A model generated the notes under the pieces. That model did no database searches and was not told where the DNA came from. It was given only the letters and a program-made list of their open reading frames with translations. A DNA stretch of 64,000 nucleotides from Diplolepis rosae (lineage: Eukaryota; Arthropoda; Insecta; Hymenoptera; Diplolepididae): NCBI GenBank assembly GCA_030998225.1, contig JAPYXD010000403.1, positions 310,001 through 374,000 of the forward strand, read 5' to 3'. This document shows positions 20,787-30,860 of this stretch, in pieces. Within the stretch, counting starts at the first letter, position 1; the number at the start of each line of letters is the position of its first letter. The position numbers and the translations under genes are program-made.

Positions 20787-22568
20787 TTAAAATTTGAATG
20801 ATAGGTCACTTAGAAGAGGTTTTGTTGATAGGCTAAGAGGAGTTTTCTGAACTAGTTTAATTTTATTTATATTTTTATTAGTTTTTTTTGAAATTTTTTG
20901 AATTTTAATTAGTATTATTAATAGAATAATTATTATAAGAAAAGTAACTATAGTATGTGCTATATATATTTTATGTGCACTAGAATTAAAAATAGATGGG
21001 ATAATTTTCTGAATATTAGCATATTTTGTGAGTAGAAAAACATGACTTTCAAAAGTCGATATAAGCATGTCATCTTTTTTATGAAAAAGATGTAACACGT
21101 TTTTTAACAAGTGAGGTTCTGTGATCGACATATTATATAAGAAGGGAGAAATTATTTCAAGAGAAGTGGTCGATTTACTAAGTGGAATTGAGTTATCCAT
21201 TATTTTTGGGTAATTTTTAATATTATAGTATGGAATTGATGAGTCCAAATTACAGTCAGATTCTATTTGTAAAATTCCTATTCCTTGAAGAGTAATAAGG
21301 GTTTTGGAATTTTTGGAGCAAGATAAAAAGATTTGCTTAGGAAGAATAGTTGAATAAAGCCATCCACGGTGTGACAACAGTGGTGTTAAAAAAGGATATT
21401 CATTGAAACTTATGAATGTTTTACATTTATACGGTTGGGATTTTATAAACATTGATGTTTCGCAAATAGGATTATTTTGAGTACTGTATATGGAATGAGG
21501 AGGGTGACAAAAATTTTGAAGTCCATTTTGGTTGCATGAAGCGAGGAAATTTTCATTTGTTGTGAAGTAAGATTCGTTATTTGGAGAAAACGCGATATAA
21601 GAAAATTGAGGTTTTATGAATATAGGTATAATATAATCAGTGTTGAAGTCAAAATGTATAGGGGTTGAATGTGTTTTAAATACTTGAAATTCTTCAGAAG
21701 ATGGAATTGGTATGGTCATAGTAAAAATTAAGTAGTTATTGAAAGTAAAGTATCTTATTTTAGAAAATGGAATGACCATAGAAAAAAGAGACGTTGGAAG
21801 GTGAGGATCTTCTTTGTTGGATTTGAAGTCTAGAAAGGTATCTGGAAGCAGCATGGGGTGCCATAAATTTGTGGCGGCATGGGTCATAGCTTCCGTAAGC
21901 TGTGTTAGGAGTGATAGAAAGGATCGGGATATTTCATGCAAGTCCATCAGCCAATTTGCTGCAAGAATTCTATAAATGTGCAAATTTGGGTAAATTTGTG
22001 ATTTATGCCAGTCTTTGTACATCTTAACGTTATTGAGATTGGATGAAAGATTTTTAATTTGTTCAGAAAATGGATTTGGGAGTAGGAACAAATTTTCTTT
22101 AGGCCAATAAAGAGAAGTTTTTTGTCTTATTTTTGACTGTAGAAGAGCTTCTTGAATTTGGTGTAAAAATGGATCACTATTTTTGGGAATTTTAGTGATG
22201 TTATGAGCTTGTCTGGTTATAAATGAAATTTCTCCCAGAAAATAATTTATACGTTTTTTCATAAATTCAAGCTGAGTGTGGTGATTATATATATTACAGT
22301 TATTTGCAATATTTGTAAGTATACAATGTTCATAAAGTTTGTGAGAAATGTCTACTATTTTATACTTTAAGTTTTCTGGTTGCAAAATGTCAAAATAAGA
22401 GATAAAATTATAATTTTCGGAAAATAGACGTATTTTTGAAATTGGTTCAAAATAAATACCAGATGAGTGATAAAATTGTGAATTGATATACAAGTTTTCT
22501 GCTTTAGAAGTGAAAAACAGAATTAACATCAAGTATACGCCAGAAAGTAGTTGGTATAGGAATTTCAT
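20787..22568 (-). CDS. env: Env2: errantivirus/baculovirus F-type envelope glycoprotein (593 aa)
   Basis: The start is the ATG at 22568 because it opens a signal peptide (MKFLYQLLSGVYLMLILFF) and sits just after a strong 3' splice site (CTTTTTTCTTTTTCAG, AG at 22586-22585). Errantivirus env is known to come from spliced RNA. The mature N-terminus has the family hallmark GIYFEPISKIRLF followed by the F-S-Y-F-D-I segment. The ectodomain has Cys clusters and N-glycosylation sites; residues about 534-556 (VTFLIIIILLIILIKI) are the membrane anchor, followed by a basic cytoplasmic tail. I see no clear RxKR furin site. The frame is intact, in contrast to Env1 and pol. The family mediates membrane fusion in gypsy-type errantiviruses and many baculoviruses. 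No database check was possible. Confidence 0.75.
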   Translation of the reverse strand: MKFLYQLLSGVYLMLILFFTSKAENLYINSQFYHSSGIYFEPISKIRLFSENYNFISYFDILQPENLKYKIVDISHKLYEHCILTNIANNCNIYNHHTQLEFMKKRINYFLGEISFITRQAHNITKIPKNSDPFLHQIQEALLQSKIRQKTSLYWPKENLFLLPNPFSEQIKNLSSNLNNVKMYKDWHKSQIYPNLHIYRILAANWLMDLHEISRSFLSLLTQLTEAMTHAATNLWHPMLLPDTFLDFKSNKEDPHLPTSLFSMVIPFSKIRYFTFNNYLIFTMTIPIPSSEEFQVFKTHSTPIHFDFNTDYIIPIFIKPQFSYIAFSPNNESYFTTNENFLASCNQNGLQNFCHPPHSIYSTQNNPICETSMFIKSQPYKCKTFISFNEYPFLTPLLSHRGWLYSTILPKQIFLSCSKNSKTLITLQGIGILQIESDCNLDSSIPYYNIKNYPKIMDNSIPLSKSTTSLEIISPFLYNMSITEPHLLKNVLHLFHKKDDMLISTFESHVFLLTKYANIQKIIPSIFNSSAHKIYIAHTIVTFLIIIILLIILIKIQKISKKTNKNINKIKLVQKTPLSLSTKPLLSDLSFKF

Positions 22569-22626
22569 TATGCTTCTCGAATGGCTGAAAAAGAAAAAAG
22601 GATTAGTATTGGATACAATTGGATGT

Positions 22627-23199
22627 TTACATATGGTTGGATTTAGGTCTAGAAGTTTTTTGGAAAAAAGGGGAAAATAGATTACTAAATGTTGAGGAGT
22701 TTCGTGGTGGAAGTGGAGGGGGAACTTGTGTTGATTTATCAGCTTTAAAAACATTCCGTCTACGGCACTCTTTTGTAGCATGCATTTGAGTGTTACAATA
22801 TCTACATGAATTTTTCCATGATACTAATTTTGGTCTTGGATCAGTTTGAACACTTTGATTCTTCGTTTTTTTTGTTTCTTTACATTTATTATTATAAAAA
22901 TCCTCATCGCAAAGATCATAAGATCTTATTAATATTTGTAGTAATTTTAAAGCAGCTCTATTTTCGGCTAACTCGCTTGTAGGACCCGCTTGTACAGCAA
23001 AATGATCGTTTGTATTAACTTGAGCAAGAAAAAATGATTTGGTTTTTGAATTTGGATCAGGATAAACGATGTATTGTGGTAACGGTAATCCATATTTTAT
23101 CGTAAAATTTCTCAAAATTTCCACGTGGTTTAAAAGTCCCAGAGAGTCTGTTCTACATATCTTTTTTTTTGTAACTTCGCACATGGGTAGGCTCATCAT
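22627..23199 (-). CDS. dsRBD-b: dsRNA-binding domain, CCHC knuckle and Pro-rich tail (190 aa)
   Basis: Starts at ATG 23199 (a second Met follows directly). Residues 24-92 fit a dsRBD: helix (NHVEILRNFTIKYGLPLPQY), three strands, and a last helix (SELAENRAALKLLQIL) that keeps the AA pair but lacks the KKxAK contact residues, so RNA binding may be weaker. Residues 132-145 (CRYCNTQMHATKEC) are a CX2CX4HX4C knuckle. The tail has PPPLPPR (160-166), an SH3-ligand-like motif. The ORF overlaps the non-coding leader of Env2 but not its coding part. It shares the dsRBD plus knuckle plan with dsRBD-c. Role as a silencing suppressor or nucleic-acid chaperone is inferred. Confidence 0.75.
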   Translation of the reverse strand: MMSLPMCEVTKKKICRTDSLGLLNHVEILRNFTIKYGLPLPQYIVYPDPNSKTKSFFLAQVNTNDHFAVQAGPTSELAENRAALKLLQILIRSYDLCDEDFYNNKCKETKKTKNQSVQTDPRPKLVSWKNSCRYCNTQMHATKECRRRNVFKADKSTQVPPPLPPRNSSTFSNLFSPFFQKTSRPKSNHM

Positions 23200-23249
23200 A
23201 GTAATGCTCCATTATAGATGATTTCCTGAATCAGTATGGAATATTTATA

Positions 23250-23987
23250 TTAGAATTTATTGTACTGATTGGGGGGTCTATATCCGCATTTAAAACATTT
23301 CTTAAAGCTTTTTCCAGAAAAAGGCGATGTAGTAGAAATATTATTTCTTTTTATTTTATAAGGATTTATATTTGTAAAACGATTGTTATTGGATGTATTA
23401 GATTTTGTTATCTGACCACTTGTTGAAGGTCTTGGATCATTTATAGGTGATTCTTGGATTGTAACATGTAAATGTTCTAGTGAGTTTATTAAATTTACTT
23501 CACATTTTTTATCTTTTTGCAAAGGAGAATTTATCATCTTTATAGCTGCGAAATCCTTTGCTGTTTTTATTGTGTTTGCAATTCCTATTCGTTTAATATT
23601 ATTAATAAAACAAATTGCTATGTATGTTGAGTCTTTTGATGAGGTTTTTATTCGTAATACTGTATATTTTGGATACTCAAATTTATTTTGAGTGCAAATT
23701 TCGTTTAATTTTTTGCAATTTTTACTAATAGAATTCGGTTGGACGTTTTGATTTGTTTCCTTTGATTCATTAATTAAGGCATTATATAAATTTTGTGCTA
23801 CCTTTTGCTTTACGTTTTCTTTATCTTTGCCACTATTCATTATTATATAATTGTTATATTGTAAATTAACGTGAAATAGACATTCATTATTATTGGTTTG
23901 TTCAATGAGTATCTCATAAATGAGGGGTGGATCTCCTCTTTGTTGAATAATTTTGTTTAGTAAGGTTGTAAAAGGAACATGCGACAT
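23250..23987 (-). CDS. dsRBD-a: protein with two dsRNA-binding domains (245 aa)
   Basis: Starts at ATG 23987, 12 bp after the Env1 stop. Residues 5-72 form a first dsRBD-like unit (PFTTLLNKIIQQRG helix, PPLIYEILIEQ and ECLFHVNLQ strands, VKQKVAQNLYNALI helix). Residues 91-152 form a second (CKKLNEICTQNKF helix, strands, then KTAKDFAAIKMI, which fits KxAKxxAA). A low-complexity Asn/Ser linker leads to a C-terminal KKCFKCGYRPP with one CxxC, perhaps half a zinc knuckle. Tandem dsRBDs occur in host RNAi co-factors and in some viral silencing suppressors, so a role in binding Dicer substrates is plausible but untested. The frame is intact. Confidence 0.75.
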   Translation of the reverse strand: MSHVPFTTLLNKIIQQRGDPPLIYEILIEQTNNNECLFHVNLQYNNYIIMNSGKDKENVKQKVAQNLYNALINESKETNQNVQPNSISKNCKKLNEICTQNKFEYPKYTVLRIKTSSKDSTYIAICFINNIKRIGIANTIKTAKDFAAIKMINSPLQKDKKCEVNLINSLEHLHVTIQESPINDPRPSTSGQITKSNTSNNNRFTNINPYKIKRNNISTTSPFSGKSFKKCFKCGYRPPNQYNKF

Positions 23988-23998
23988 TCTTTAAGATG

Positions 23999-26029
23999 TT
24001 AGATTCGGATTGAATAATGTGATCTACTAAGTTCTTCTTTTAGTTCAGAGTGAGGATAAAGAGTAGTCTTCGTACTATTATGATTTTTGCCTGAATTGGT
24101 ATTTTCGTTAGGAGATGAACTTTTAGTTTCCTCTATAGAGTTTTGTGGTGCTGAAGCTGTAAGCAGTGGTTGATGGCTCTCAGCGGGAGGTCCAGCAGGT
24201 CGGTTGGTACCCAAGTGTAACAAAAGGTTAGTGACCGAATCCCAGAAGGCGCCTAGTAAATGGAGAGACCATCCAAATAATCTATGTAATCCATAACCAT
24301 GAATAATGGTATCTGCTATTAATTTGATCCCTCTAATTATTATAATTAATCCAATTAGACCTGCACTAGTAGTACCGAAATTTGTAAAAACTGTCCAAAA
24401 TCTACCCCAAGCTGATTCAGCAACTTTATCAATTACTTCTTGGTTAAATAAATTTGTCAATGATATTCCTTGATTAATAGTCGGATGTCCTGTTATTTCT
24501 CTAGCTAAAGAATTTAAAATCATTGGTTTTTCTGCTGGGAACATTATATGATCTCGTAGCTTATCAAGGTCAGATTGAGAATAAATGCCACTTGTTGCTA
24601 AGGATGAAGGATTTGTGTATTTCCAGGTTGCTTTTGTGAGAGGTTTAACTATAGTTGATGCTATGGATTCGACAGGATTTGGAAGTAATTTGTACCAGGT
24701 TTCTCCAAAAAGGTACATTGGTGGAAGGAAAGAATTGCAATTTGTTTGGATACCTGATTTTGTTAATATATGAGTTCGCGGAGAAAGGAAAAAGGATTGA
24801 TTTCCTCTAAATATTGGTAGTTGTAGATAACATTCTTCAGTTTTGCGATATTTTACTTCAACCGGTATACATTTTACGATATGTACTACTTCTCCTGCAA
24901 TTACTGACATATATCCTGGGCCTTTCATTAAATGATATGCAAATTCGTCTGGTGATTGGGTTGCTAAGGTTAATGTATTTCTAAAAACTTGCTGTTCAAG
25001 TATGCATCGTTGAGTAAGAACATCGTGATAAAGTCTATTTACTTCAGTGCGTATGTGTCGTTCTACATATGTAAATTTAGAGTTGACGTATGTGAAAATG
25101 TCCATATTTTGAACTTCTAAATGTTTATTTTCTAAAAATGAATTCCCAGGTCTGGTTTCAAAAATTAATAATTTTGGATGTTCAGTTTGTATTAAAAAGT
25201 AACTGCAAACTGGTTTTCTTGTTTTTTCAGCCAGTACAAAGGTTATATCTTCAGTCGTTAAAGAATACAAGGTTTCAGAAATGTCTGTCGTGTTGTCATA
25301 TGTTTTATTTGCTGGTCCTTCATAAATAATTTCATATTTGTTAAAATTACATACGTCATTAGGTAATGTATCCCAGAATGTTTGTCCATATTCTACGTCT
25401 GTACAGAATGTGTCTGAAAGTGTGCATATTATTCCAGATCCTAATTGAATTTTATTTGAATTTAAATGAATAGTCGCGTAATGTTCTTGTAAAGTTATTT
25501 TGAATATTGCTTGGACTACGACATTATTCCATGTTCCATATGGGTCAGAAAATTGTATACCAGTACAGTCTCCATTAGGTGTTACAGAACCTGCTAAAGT
25601 AACGCTATGAAATGAAGTTTCATTTACTTTTAACTTTGATATCTGAAGAGAAGGGGTTACTAAAAATGTTCCTATTGTGTGCATTTGATTACATTGATCT
25701 CGTGTAACATCATGTATATATTCACTGTGGCCATTTGCAACTATGGAACTGTGAGAATGCATACCACAATGAGAGATGGCGCGTCGAATTTCTATTTTGC
25801 ATTGTATTACTTTTGTATTTGAAAATCCAGTTAATTGTAAAAGTTGTATATAAACTCTTTCAACATGTACTTGAGATCGAGGTAGATCACATTCTCATAC
25901 CTCTAGTAAAGATAATGTCGTAATATTTGATTGATTTGAACCGCAATCGAATCCTATGATGGCGTAGACTGTTGTTATATAGTTGAATTTGCAAATGAGC
26001 AGTGCCAAAAGGAAGCCTCGTAATCCCAT
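23999..26029 (-). pseudogene. Env1: chuvirus-type glycoprotein with one premature stop
   Basis: The ATG at 26029 opens a signal peptide (residues 1-23, MGLRGFLLALLICKF...) and lies 2 bp after a strong 3' splice site (CTCCTTTTTCCAG). The frame is open to 23999 except for a TGA at 25897-25895 (codon 45). A downstream Met at 25762 opens the remaining 587 codons but has no signal peptide. The ectodomain is Cys-rich and glycosylated, with blocks such as HCGMHSHSS, CYLQLPI and ETWYKLLPNP; a membrane segment lies at about residues 555-580 (SAGLIGLIIIIRG), followed by a Ser/Asn-rich tail. These blocks match my recollection of the glycoprotein of chuviruses (negative-strand arthropod RNA viruses) and its captured copies in insect LTR elements. 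It is unrelated to Env2. Family assignment is from pattern memory only. Confidence 0.65.
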
Positions 26030-26172
26030 CTCTGGAAAAAGGAGGTTCCAATTAGCAGCTTGCTTTGTAAAAAAAAAAGAATGAATAAAATTACTTAATA
26101 AACAATTTTGTTGTTACTGTTATATATATTTTTTTTTTTTATGATATTTATTAATTTTGTTATTTTATGTAC

Positions 26173-26454
26173 TTAGTCTATAATATCCAACATGTCAGCT
26201 ATGACAATATGATCTGATAGGCGTAAACTGATAATCAAGTTTTTGTATGCGTCTGGTCCTCTTGTTTTGATTGTTGAAAAAATGTCTTTTATTGTATCTG
26301 GATTGTTTAGGTTTTTGCTCCATGTGGGAATATTACAGTCGTCTTGGTTAAAAATTCCAGTTTGAATTAAGTATGGCCAGAGAGCTACCATGTCGATAAA
26401 ACAGGGAACTATTTCAATGAGATCATCTATGCGTTTGCGATGAATTTGATCCAT
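26173..26454 (-). CDS. CARD-like (death-fold) small protein (93 aa)
   Basis: Starts at ATG 26454 and is intact. The length is that of a single CARD. The pattern fits six amphipathic helices: HRKRIDDLIEIV, CFIDMVALWPYLIQTGIF, the NPDTIKDIFSTIKTRGP block, DAYKNLIISLRLSD and HIVIADMLDII. The TRGPxAY...L...SL......A..L string closely resembles the end of CARDs in insect caspase/Apaf-type proteins. No catalytic or other domain is present, so it could act as a dominant decoy for CARD-CARD assembly (apoptosome or immune signalling); that is inference. It lies between integrase and Env1, where usual gypsy elements have nothing. An alternative is an unrelated helical protein. Confidence 0.55.
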   Translation of the reverse strand: MDQIHRKRIDDLIEIVPCFIDMVALWPYLIQTGIFNQDDCNIPTWSKNLNNPDTIKDIFSTIKTRGPDAYKNLIISLRLSDHIVIADMLDIID

Positions 26455-26673
26455 TATATCTGGAATAATGTGTTATGTCTAAATTTGTTGTATATATTTT
26501 TTATATAAAATATATATTTTTATATAAATTTTTTATATATGTATATTTTTATTTTTTTTTTATTTTTACCATTTATCAACAAAATAAAATTTCTATATTT
26601 TATTTAAATTGTATATGTATACATATTTTTTATAATTAAAGTAAGATATTTTGTTTGTTATTTTTTTATTTAT

Positions 26674-29650
26674 CTACTTTTGTACTTGTACGTGTGAGCG
26701 TTTTAGTCTATTAATGTGAACTACCGTAGGTTTGCCTTTATAGCTTATTTTGACATTCCCTTTTCCTAACACTTCCAATATTTCATAAGGCCCTGTATAA
26801 TGGTTCTCTAGTTTTTTTATTTTACCTCCTTTTAATATAAATACGTTGTCTCCAATTTTTACTTCTAAAGGATTTATTTTTTTATCATAATATATTTTCG
26901 ATTTTTCTTTTGCTGAAATAAGATTCTTTCTTGCTTGTGTTCGCATTTTGTGCAGTTGAGTTACGAAATTAATTAAATAATCATCATACGTTTGTAATTT
27001 TTCTTGTTGTGATAAAGGTTCGCTGGAAGGTTCACGAGCTAATTTACCAAAAACCAATTCATAGGGTGTGCATTTTGTGCCTTCATGTACACTAGTATTA
27101 TACGAGAACATTGCTAGTTCAAGCCAATCATCCCATTCTGAATTTTTTGCAACAAATTGTTTGAGATATTCTCCTAAAACATGATGTGAACGTTCTAATG
27201 ATCCGTTTGATTGAGGGTGAAAAGCTGTGGTACGAAATTGTTTAATTCTAAAACGTTTTGCCAATCTTTTTAATAAATTACTTAAAAAATCTCTGCCTTG
27301 GTCAGTAAGTACTGCTTTTGGTGATCCAAATATGCAAATAAATTTTTTCACAAAAGCATCTGCTATTGTACTAGCTTGGTGATTAGGAAGAGGTATTGCT
27401 AAAGAATATTTGGTAAAATTGTCTTGTATCGTTAGAATATATAGGTTACCGGATTTTGTTTCAGGTAGTGGACCAACAATGTCCATTGATATTTTTTCAA
27501 AAGCAGTAGTGGTTGTGTCTGTGATTACCATAGGATTTTTTGTTTTGACTCTGATTAATTTTTTCAGTTGACATTGTAAACAGCCTTGAATATATTTTTG
27601 AATGTCTACTTTCATATTTTCCCAAAAAAAATTTTGGCGAATTCGGCTATAAGTTTTTGTAACGCCTTTATGGCCTCCTAATGCCGAAGAATGAGCTTCT
27701 TCAATTAAATGAGTTCGTTGTTCCTTTGTTGGATATTGCGTTATTCCATTGCAAACTATAATTTTTGTAGTTGAATTTGAAAAAATTGAATTGAAAATTG
27801 ATTTCACTTCTTCCCAAGGTATATGATTAATTCTGAAAATTTTTGAAATACTAATAGATCGTAATTTAAATTTTTGAGATAATTCTTGTAATGAATGAAT
27901 TGATAATTTTATATTATTTAAAGTTTCAGATAAATTATCTTTAGTTTCTTCTTCAATTGGAAGTGCAAAATGGTAGTAATTTCCTTTTTTAATCTCTTTT
28001 GCTATCCCCTTTTGTAAATTTTTAAATTTTGGTAAAGTTTCACGTTTTTCTAAAGTTTTTGATCCGTTGTCGCGAGGAGTTCCATTTGTTGTAACAAAAT
28101 ATGCATAATTATCTTTTCGCATAGTTAATTGATCGCGACATTCAACTAAATTTTTCTTTGTTATAATTTTTTCTGTTTGAGAGTTTATAGGAGGAGGTTC
28201 TGGGGGTGGACGATTATCATTATCATGATCTTTATCGATTTTTTCAGGATTTATTTGAGATCTTCGGTTTAATCTCAAATTTTCTTCAAAATAAGGCTCT
28301 TCAAATTCTTTTTCCAATTTTTCTTCTTGGTTTTCTTCAAAGTTCTCTTCAAAATTTTCCTCAAGATTGTCTTCAAAATTTTCTTCAAAATTCTGTTCGA
28401 AATTCTTTTCAAAATCGTCTTCAAGATCATCTTCAAAATTCTCTTCCCAATTTTCTTCATAATTTTCTCCATCATTTCCTTCGTGTGAGGTTTCAATGTC
28501 GTTGATTTCATCTTCTGAGGTTGAAAAATAATTCTCACTTTCTTCACTTTCAAATTCATTAATATTTTTTTGCTTCTTGGCATTCTTCTTCTTTTTATTT
28601 TTTGCTTGAGTTTGTTTCAAATAATCTAAATAATCAGGGTCAGAGTCGGAATCTGATTCTACTTTTGTTCGGCTTCCCTTTTGCACATTTATTTCTGGTA
28701 ATTCGTTTTCAAATATTTGTTTTCTTGGCCTACCTCTCTTTCTTTTTGTTTGAGAGGGAATATTTTTCAAATTTGTAAGTAGATTTTTTCTTGGCCTACC
28801 TCGTGATTTTTTCACAAGAGGTTTAGAAGAAAAATTTTCGTCTAATTTTTCTTGAGTTTCATTTTGATTCATATTTTTTCCTTTATCTTGCTCTATTCTC
28901 TTTTGAGCTCTTGTAGTAATAGTTTTCCATGATAAATTTTCGTATTTTTTGGAAAACATTGGACTTAATAAAAATATTGTCATAAAAATAAGTCTTGAAA
29001 CCATATTTTTGAATAAATTTGTGTATTTTAGAATATTCTTACCAATTTCACTAAATGATTCTTCACTAAGGAATTCTTGTAAAAATTCTGGAAATTTTGA
29101 GTTAATATTCAATATTTGGGCTTCTGAAATTTCGCTAAAATGATCTGCGTCGTCTGGTACGATTCCTGGATTCAAGTTTCTTCGTTTTAAAGGTCCTACC
29201 TCATTTTTAGAGTTTTCTTGTTTATTTCTTGTAAAAGTTTTCTTGAAAAACGTTTTTTCTTGAGAAGTCTTAAAAGTATCATTGTCATCAACTTGTAAAT
29301 ATTTTGATTTCTCCTTGTTATCATCAATAGGGTTTCTTGAGAGAGCGTCTGCATTTACATTCATTTTTCCTGCTTTGTAAATTACATCAAAATCATATTC
29401 TGCGAGTTTTAATCTCCAACGTGAAACTCGTGAACACGGGTCTTTAGAATTTTGAAACCAAACTAGAGGTTTGTGATCAGTCACTAAAGTAAATTTTCTT
29501 CCATACAAATAAGGACGAAAATGAGTTACACAAAATATTATAGCAAGAGCTTCTTTTTCATATGTATCCTATTTTTTCTCAGTATCACTTAGACTACGTG
29601 AAGCATATGCTATTGGTTTATCTTTACCTATTTTACCTTGTGATAAAATA
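26674..29650 (-). pseudogene. pol: Pol C-terminal part: RNase H end, AT-hook/acidic insert, integrase
   Basis: The RNase H start (TTDAS near 29675) is readable to a TAG at 29571-29569. The open frame then runs from 29508 (944 codons). Residues 1-60 are the end of RNase H and connection (TDHKPLVWFQ, NADALSRNP). Residues 110-445 are an unusual insert with two AT hooks (SRGRPRK at 235-241, KRGRPRK at 257-263) and a long acidic Glu/Asn repeat (318-412). Residues 590-650 are the integrase zinc finger (H-H, CLQC). The catalytic core has D in SMDIVGP, D in LTDQGRD and E in GSLERSH, with exactly 35 residues between the last two. A GPY/F domain (YTGPYEILEVLGKG) starts near 905. The integrase itself is intact; the polyprotein is broken upstream. 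Confidence 0.85.
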
Positions 29651-29654
29651 CCTC

Positions 29655-30860
29655 CTATTGCAAATCTTGAGGCATCTGTTGTGAGTATAAATGTTGAGAA
29701 AAATCAGGTCGTTGTAAAAGTGGTTCTTCACATAATTTTGCTTTTAACATTTCGAAAGCTGCTTGTTGTTTTTCTGTCCAATTAAAAGGTGTATCTTTTT
29801 TCAGAAGTTGATTTAAAGGACTTGCAATTTTTGAAAATCCATCAATAAATCGTCTATAATATCCTGCTAAGCCTAAAAATTGTTTAAGATTTTTCTGTGT
29901 TTTTGGAACTGGAAAGTTTTTTACAGCTATTATCTTTTTTGGATCTGGACGTACTCCATTTTTATCAATTATATGACCTAAATATCCTACTTCAGGTCGT
30001 AAAAATTCGCATTTGTCTGGTTGTAAGTGAAGATTTGCTTTTCTAAGTCTTTCTGCTAAATTGTTGAATTTAATTTCGTGCTCTTCTAGAGTATTTGCAT
30101 ATATAACTATGTCATCAAGATATACAAAAAGTTCCGTTCCGATTAATCCAGTTAATGTTAAATCCATTAATCTCTGAAATGTGGCTGGTGCAGTTTTTAA
30201 ACCGAAAGGCATTCTATCGAATTCGTAATGACCGTGAGGTGTGGAAAATGCGGTTTTATGAGAGTCTTTTGGGTTCATTTTTATATGGTGAAAACCAGTA
30301 GCTAAATCAAACACTGAAAAATATTTTGCTGATCCTAGAGAATCAAGTATATCGTTTATATTAGGTAAAGGATACGAATCGCCAATTGTTTTTTCATTTA
30401 ATTTACGAAAATCAAGAACCATTCTCCATTTTATTTTTCCTTGAGAATCAGGTTTTTTAGGAACTATCCACACTGGAGTGTTATATGGTGATTGTGAGGG
30501 CTTGATTATTTTATTTTTTAATAATTCATCGACTTGTCTTGTAATTTCTTCCTTGTGAACTGGGGGAAATCTATATTGTCTTGAAAAAATTGGAGCGTCA
30601 TCTACAGTAGGAATTGAATGTTGTAATACATTAGTAGCTTCAAGTGGTTCTCCTGGGATTTGAAATCTGTCTGCATTATTTTTAATTAATTTTTCTACAT
30701 GTTCATATTCATCTTGATTTAAGTGGTCTAGTCGAAGAAGTTTTTTAATACATTCTACTCTGTCTTCGTCTGTTACATTATAAAATTTGCATGAGTTAAT
30801 TAGAGAATTGTCAGTTTTTAAAAAAATCTTGGATATGTAATCGAGGTACATACCCTTCAC
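29655..30860 (-). pseudogene. pol: Pol reverse transcriptase segment
   Basis: A 401-codon open frame with no native start; it is the middle of the polyprotein. It contains PSQSPYNTPVWIVPKK, KWRMVLDFRKLNEKT, the MPFGLKTAPATFQ block and the catalytic YLDD (FVYLDDIVIYA), then the FLGLAGYYRRFI connection, so it is a standard Ty3/gypsy RT. It is separated from the protease part by a +1-type slip in an A/T homopolymer at about 30815-30826, and from RNase H by another indel at about 29680-29700. Both are single-base changes and could be mutations or homopolymer sequencing errors. Confidence 0.9.

Noticed and set aside
30811..30860. Programmed ribosomal frameshift between protease and RT frames in a T/A homopolymer
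   Set aside because: The change needed is +1 (or -2), not the usual -1. Related elements normally read protease and RT in one frame, and three other lesions exist. A mutation or sequencing error is simpler.
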